Positions 59,271 to 64,000 of a DNA stretch of 64,000 nucleotides are shown here, one piece after another. Every line of letters begins with the position of its first letter. Position 1 is the stretch's first letter. The position numbers and the translations under genes were made by a program. Source of the stretch: Gorsachius magnificus (Eukaryota > Chordata > Aves > Pelecaniformes > Ardeidae); assembly GCA_034008185.1 (NCBI GenBank), contig CM067082.1:13810984-13874983 (forward strand), in the 5' to 3' direction. The notes under the pieces are model-generated. The model did no database searches. It was not told the origin of the DNA and worked only from the letters and a program-made list of their open reading frames with translations.

Positions 59271-62200
59271 TTCTAACATGCGGGTTTTAGAACAGCGCTT
59301 GTCTCGAATGTGAAAGAAACCACAGAGCAAGGGACTAAAGGGCTGTTTTGAAAAAGGTCCGGAAGGGAAGCCACACAGACTGGAAAACTGCCCTGCTAAA
59401 ACCCAGCTTTAAAGAAAAAAACTGAGACATCTCCTGAAGAAAAGGGAATAATCCTTTTGAAGGCTGCCAGCCAGAGTCATGGATTCAAGGCTGGGTCAGA
59501 TGCTTGGGTTGATCCTAATTATGTATACCGATGTTACATTTTAATTATAAACCCAAGATTGCCTTGACCTAAACAAATAAGGAATGTAGTGCAAAGAGTA
59601 GTTAATAAGAAGTTAAGAATAGATAACCAACACTAAGTTCTTTCAGAGCCAAAGAGAAAGCTGTAACCTGTGCAAAGCCTGTGTGTAAGAGAAATTCTGC
59701 AGTAGGTGTGTAAATGGCCACGGTCCTGATGAAGCCATGTTTTGGAAGTGGATCCCTTAGTCTGTACTGTTGGCTGAGAAGCTCTTCTGAAGCAGGCTGA
59801 AGGCACCCCCCCTCATTATAATTTGTTAAATGTTAATGATTGCTTCACCCTTGCAGAAGTCTTTGTGAAATTCCAGCCCTGCTTGAAAATACCTGGGTTG
59901 CAGCAAGATGAGACTGAAGAGAAATGTGTTGGTAACATCCATGGCCGCTCAATTATTAATTTAGCAGCTCCACTCCAAATTGAAGGGCATAACCTTCAAA
60001 GCTGTATTTTTTCTCAGACATTTATGTGCCTTATTCCTTTTGGAAATCACCAGCTAAATATACAGTGACATTCAGGAAAAGAGATTTTCCTTTTTTTCCA
60101 ATGGATAGGTTGGCTGAAAACTTATAGCCATAGATGCAAGAAGCTTGCCTGAGGCATATCTGGCACATGTGTGTTAGTCAGGGGCATCTCGGACCGCTGC
60201 AGAACTTCCCTATTTGCAGTAAAGGAGGCCTTGGCCCCAAGCGCCTACTAACAGACCTAGCAAAGGGTATAAATAGCAATTACTTGGAGAACTCAGTCAG
60301 ACCTGACTGTACTCATGAGCCTTTAATGTTCCTTTTCTCTTAATTCTGTGGGACTTTTTTGTATGTGACATCCCAAAAGAAGGTAAAAAAATGCTATGCT
60401 TAATATCATGTAAACATTACTGATTAGAAGAGCCTCTTGTCATTAAGATAAAGGATTTTCCCCTTCCCTCCAGGCCTGGGGTAATCCTTACCTCCCACAG
60501 GTTTAGATCTGATTTTTTCCCTAAAATCCCTTAGTGATGTTAGGCCTGTATTTTGATGCCCTGACTTAAGATATTACTGCATTTTACATTAAGAGGAAAA
60601 GAAGGAGTTAACCTTTTTTTTTGTTTTTCTTGCTCCAGAGAGCACCGTGGTAAATGAGACTTCAAGGAGAGGTGGAGATTAGTGCTAAAAAAGAAAGATC
60701 TTTCCTCCTTGCTAAATGGAAAGGTCTCTTGAAAAAACTGAAGGAGGCATGATCAAAAGTGTGTGGAAGCCACAGAGCTCCTTCCATTGCCTTCACTGGG
60801 TTTTGATTTAGGCTCACAGAGTGTCCATTACATTTTTATTACCCTTTCTGGACACATAAAATGTTACTTTTATTGTTTAAGAAAAAGAAATAATGAATTA
60901 CTTTAGCATTCACGGGAGTGAGTCATTGGCTTGAGCCAAGTGTAGCGTGACTCAGGGGTTCAAAGCAAATCCCCACAGCCCTGTCCTCCACTCCACTTTA
61001 TGAATGTCCCCCGAGCAGTCATCGTGCCAGCCCTGGTTCACAAGCAGGGGCTGACGAGCAGAATTGCTCATTGCTGTGTGTTTTATGCTGGGGCATGATG
61101 GGCAGGAGACAACGCAACACATTCTTGAAAATCATTTCTGTTGGTGACGTACAAAGGCTTTTCTCTGGTGACCTCTGTAAACACGAATGCATCTCATAGC
61201 AAACATGTAGGAGCCCAGGAGTGAAATCCTATCCCAGCCCAATGGTTGCTGCTAGATGAGCCTGTGAACATGGGATTGTCCCTTGAACTGGATTTCCTGG
61301 AGTTAGAGTACTGCACCTAGGAATCAGAGCCTGTGTATATGGGTCTTGCCATCCGCGTTGCCAGGAGGCACTACTGGTCCTCACCACATCATCTAGTGAC
61401 TCCTACTGCATGGCCATGTTCCTTGATGGTGGCCTGCTGCACGTTCACTGGGCACAGCAAGAACTGATGTGGCTGACCTGAAAGCATCATGCGGAGTTAC
61501 CCCTTCCCTCAGAAGGGGAGGAGAGGAGCAGGGATCAAACCTCCCAAATGTCTGCTTTCCTATGCCACTGAACGTGCCTGATGCGCTGTGCCTCAGGGGG
61601 GTGGGCAATGGTATTGGGAGAGCTGAGAGCTGTGGGGTCTTCTCCCATGATGGAAAGCTGTTGGCTGCACTTTACCTTCCATGGAAGGCATAGTCAGATC
61701 CCTATTTACCATAGTGTTATAAGGTTTAGCATGTTTCCCCCCGCCCCTGATAAAGGAATGCCACAGTCAGGGTTCGATGGAAAGCCTACACACAACTTGT
61801 AAAAAGCCCCATTCTGCTCTGTTTGTGAAACACCATCAAGCTACCTTTGGTGACAGCTGGAGCAGGAATGGCCTCAGAATAAGCACCCTACCAAAAAACC
61901 TTCCAGCTCACTGCAGGTGGGTCATGTCTTTGGGCGTGACAGTCACCAAATGCAGAATTGTTGAATATCTTGACAAAAAAAGCTCAAAGTGAAACTGAAG
62001 TTAGTGGACAAATCTGCCCATGGGTGCACAGGCCCCAATGGGTAGAAACTGCCATAGGGGTTTGTGGGGCAAAGTAGAATTGTTGCTGTTACTGAGTCCC
62101 TTTCTCTATGGGGAAGAGTTTTCTTTAAGTTCTCAGGGCTTTCTCACAAAGCTCTGCATCTGCACAACTTTGTACCCTGAGCATGTTTAGTGTTTTAGTG

Positions 62201-63405
62201 GAGCTCAGGCATCTTTTTGCTTGGGGCCTATTCCTGTTTGTTTTATTTTTTGGTCAATAGTTCTAGACAGTCACAGGAAAGGGTTAATGGTTGAGTGAGA
62301 GGACAATTCTGGTCTGTGGAGAAATCCTGAGGTTATTTGTCAGAAATAAGCACCCTCTTGAAAGGTATTAATTTCCTTTGAAACAGAGAGAGGGGTGAAG
62401 GACAGACACTGTGCTGCGTGCATAGTTAATCCTGGGCATGGTGTGTTACCCTTGTAGTTCACTGTTCTTGTAGATCACCCCACTCTGTCCCATGTTTGTC
62501 TATGAGTTTCTCATGGTAGCCCTTCACTGTGTGATCACCCTGTGCCTAATCTAACAAAGTCCCTCTCCTAGTTAAAGTCTCATACTCGTGCTCTTATGTA
62601 AAGAAATAGTAATAAGATAAAAAGAAGTTGTTCATAAGATGATTGTGGCCTGTAGCCAATGCACAAAATTGCACTCTAAAACCATACAGTTGATTTTTGT
62701 CATGGTAGAAGTACATCACAAGATGGTGTACACCAGAGTAAACATCGCTGTGGGGGCTATTGTCCCCCCTTCCGATCAGCAGCCCCTGTTGTGGTTTCTG
62801 TGCTGTATGATGACATCTTGGATCCAGCCCCTTCATGATTACACCCACTCCTGCATGTGCCCAGGAGATGGTTAGACTGGAGTACCATAAACCAGGGGCT
62901 TGTGGCAGCCCCAGGCTTTGATCCAATCTGCAGAGTCTCACTGACAGCCCAGCTTTGGTTTTCCCTTGGGTGGGTTGGCTGAGCTGTTTCAGGGTGATTT
63001 ATACTCACAGGAGAGACCTGCAGTGTCACAAGATGGGATCAACTCCTGATGGGTACTCACACGTTAGGTCTCCAAAATAAGTGCCTCTTATCTATCATCC
63101 TTACACAAATATGTGTTTACACTGACATTTATGGTTGCAGTCTTGAAGTGCTGCCAGACCACTGAGCTTATTTTGGGATGATGAACATATGGTTCCAAAG
63201 CTTCATTGTTGCAACAGTGGAAGTAAATCAAACATTTTCTTCTTCTTTTGCTTGTTTGTTGGACAGTGTCTTGAAGCATTAAGGGGGTATCTCTAACCAT
63301 TGCATTTTTGAATTGAGAAATGCCTTTCCTTTTACTCTCTTGCTCTATTTTTTACTGCTATTCCAGTATTTTTTGAGCCTTTCTAAAGAGTTAGCTGAGT
63401 TGTTG

Positions 63406-63429
63406 TTTTTTTTTTTTTTTTTTTTTTTT
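63406..63429. repeat. Poly-T run (T24)
   Basis: Longest homopolymer in the window. Confidence 0.9.
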
Positions 63430-63776
63430 ATTGTATCCTCCGTATTTAAGAGTTTTAGATACTTATGACATTTACTAATGTCTCAGTGAGTCTGGTGCAT
63501 GTGTTCAGTAGACTATGCATGATGCTATGCTACCTCATTGATGTGCTTTTTGAACATACAGGCCCAGACTTCCATTGTGCTCCTTTACAAAACCTCTGGC
63601 ATTTTCATCCCAAGTTTGTTTGCCATCTGGGGCCAGTGTTTGTAGGGTGGAGAAAACAGAGCCTGGTGGAAGGTGGCATGGCTTTATATGTGGATAGAGT
63701 TGTGAAATAATGAGCACCTGCATTATGCAAACATAGACAAAGGCCCTTTAATAGTCCCATCATACTTTATTTGAAT

Positions 63777-64000
63777 GATAGAATCATGGAATCATAGAAT
63801 GTTTTGGATTGGGAGGGACCCCTAGAGGCCATCTAGTCCAACCCCCCTGCAGTGAGCAGGGACACCGCTAACCAGATCAGGTTGCTCAGAGCCCCGTCCA
63901 ACCTGGTCTTGAATGTTTCCAGGGATGGGGCCTCCACTACCTCTCTGGGCAACTCCTGCCAGTTTTTCACTGCCCTCATTGTAAAGAATTTCTTCCTTAT
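63777..64000 (-). mobile_element. CR1 LINE 3' end, continues past the window
   Basis: Reverse-complement tail (GAATCATGGAATCATAGAAT), then GGGACCCCTAGAGGCCATC, AGGTTGCTCAGAGCCCCGTC, CCAACCTGGTCTTGAATG, and the end of ORF2 (CTCTCTGGGCAACTCCTGCC). The ORF2 end is still being read at base 64000 (AAAGAATTTCTTCC, the KNFF block), so the element continues beyond the window. Confidence 0.96.

Larger units (their letters stand above)
57868..63776. other. Long non-coding stretch with one GC-rich block
   Basis: No gene recognised. An (AC)n tract lies at about 58117-58127, a CpG-rich block at 58998-59270, and a T24 run at 63406-63429. All open frames are under 120 codons without domains. Confidence 0.5.

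Noticed and set aside
59440..59830. Possible LTR-like segment
   Set aside because: I could not find TG...CA ends, a direct repeat pair or a recognisable LTR block.
1..64000. CRISPR arrays, rRNA, tRNA genes, bacterial operons or phage modules
   Set aside because: None seen. The whole window has the character of a vertebrate nuclear genome.

Overview
The window looks like nuclear DNA of a bird. It holds many copies of the avian CR1 LINE family, each ending in short ATTCTATGA-type repeats. It also holds one complete solo endogenous-retrovirus LTR of a type common in birds, and a second LTR remnant. Open frames outside repeats are short and without recognisable domains, GC content is moderate, and nothing resembles a bacterial operon, phage or plasmid. 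I cannot name the species or a host gene; this is intergenic or deep intronic sequence.

Layout. 1-2507 is featureless. 2508-3582 is a plus-strand CR1 with a nearly open reverse-transcriptase C-terminal half. 8266-8842 is a solo LTR with a perfect 5-bp target-site duplication. 10995-12810 is a minus-strand CR1 that keeps ORF1 esterase and ORF2 endonuclease sequence but has lost part of the RT and the whole 3' end. 17287-17987 on the minus strand looks like decayed protein-coding sequence in several frames. 24480-25520 holds degenerate TAGGCA-like words and the longest open frame of the window, probably an old repeat. 27110-27400 is a minus-strand CR1 3' end, and 28380-28702 an LTR 3' part. Ancient CR1-like copies lie at 25588-25700, 30865-31135, 42655-42760 and 56860-57867. 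Younger CR1 3' ends lie at 21365, 38049, 41875, 43803, 46112, 48242, 50767 and 63777 (the last runs off the window).

Two segments have good splice-site architecture and an open frame (16015-16091 and 32468-32644). They are the best candidates for host exons, but I do not recognise either product. Several AT-rich, CpG-poor stretches (around 24200, 34560-34800, 53430-53600 and 54250-54700) have the texture of conserved non-coding elements; this cannot be tested here.

No genes work together as a pathway in this window. What the sequence records is repeated CR1 insertion, at least two retroviral insertions reduced to LTRs, and possibly one decayed coding sequence. I found no convincing undescribed biological system. 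The most unusual items are the minus-strand decayed coding block at 17.3-18.0 kb, the CR1 without its 3' end at 11-12.8 kb, and the degenerate word-repeat region at 24.5-25.5 kb.
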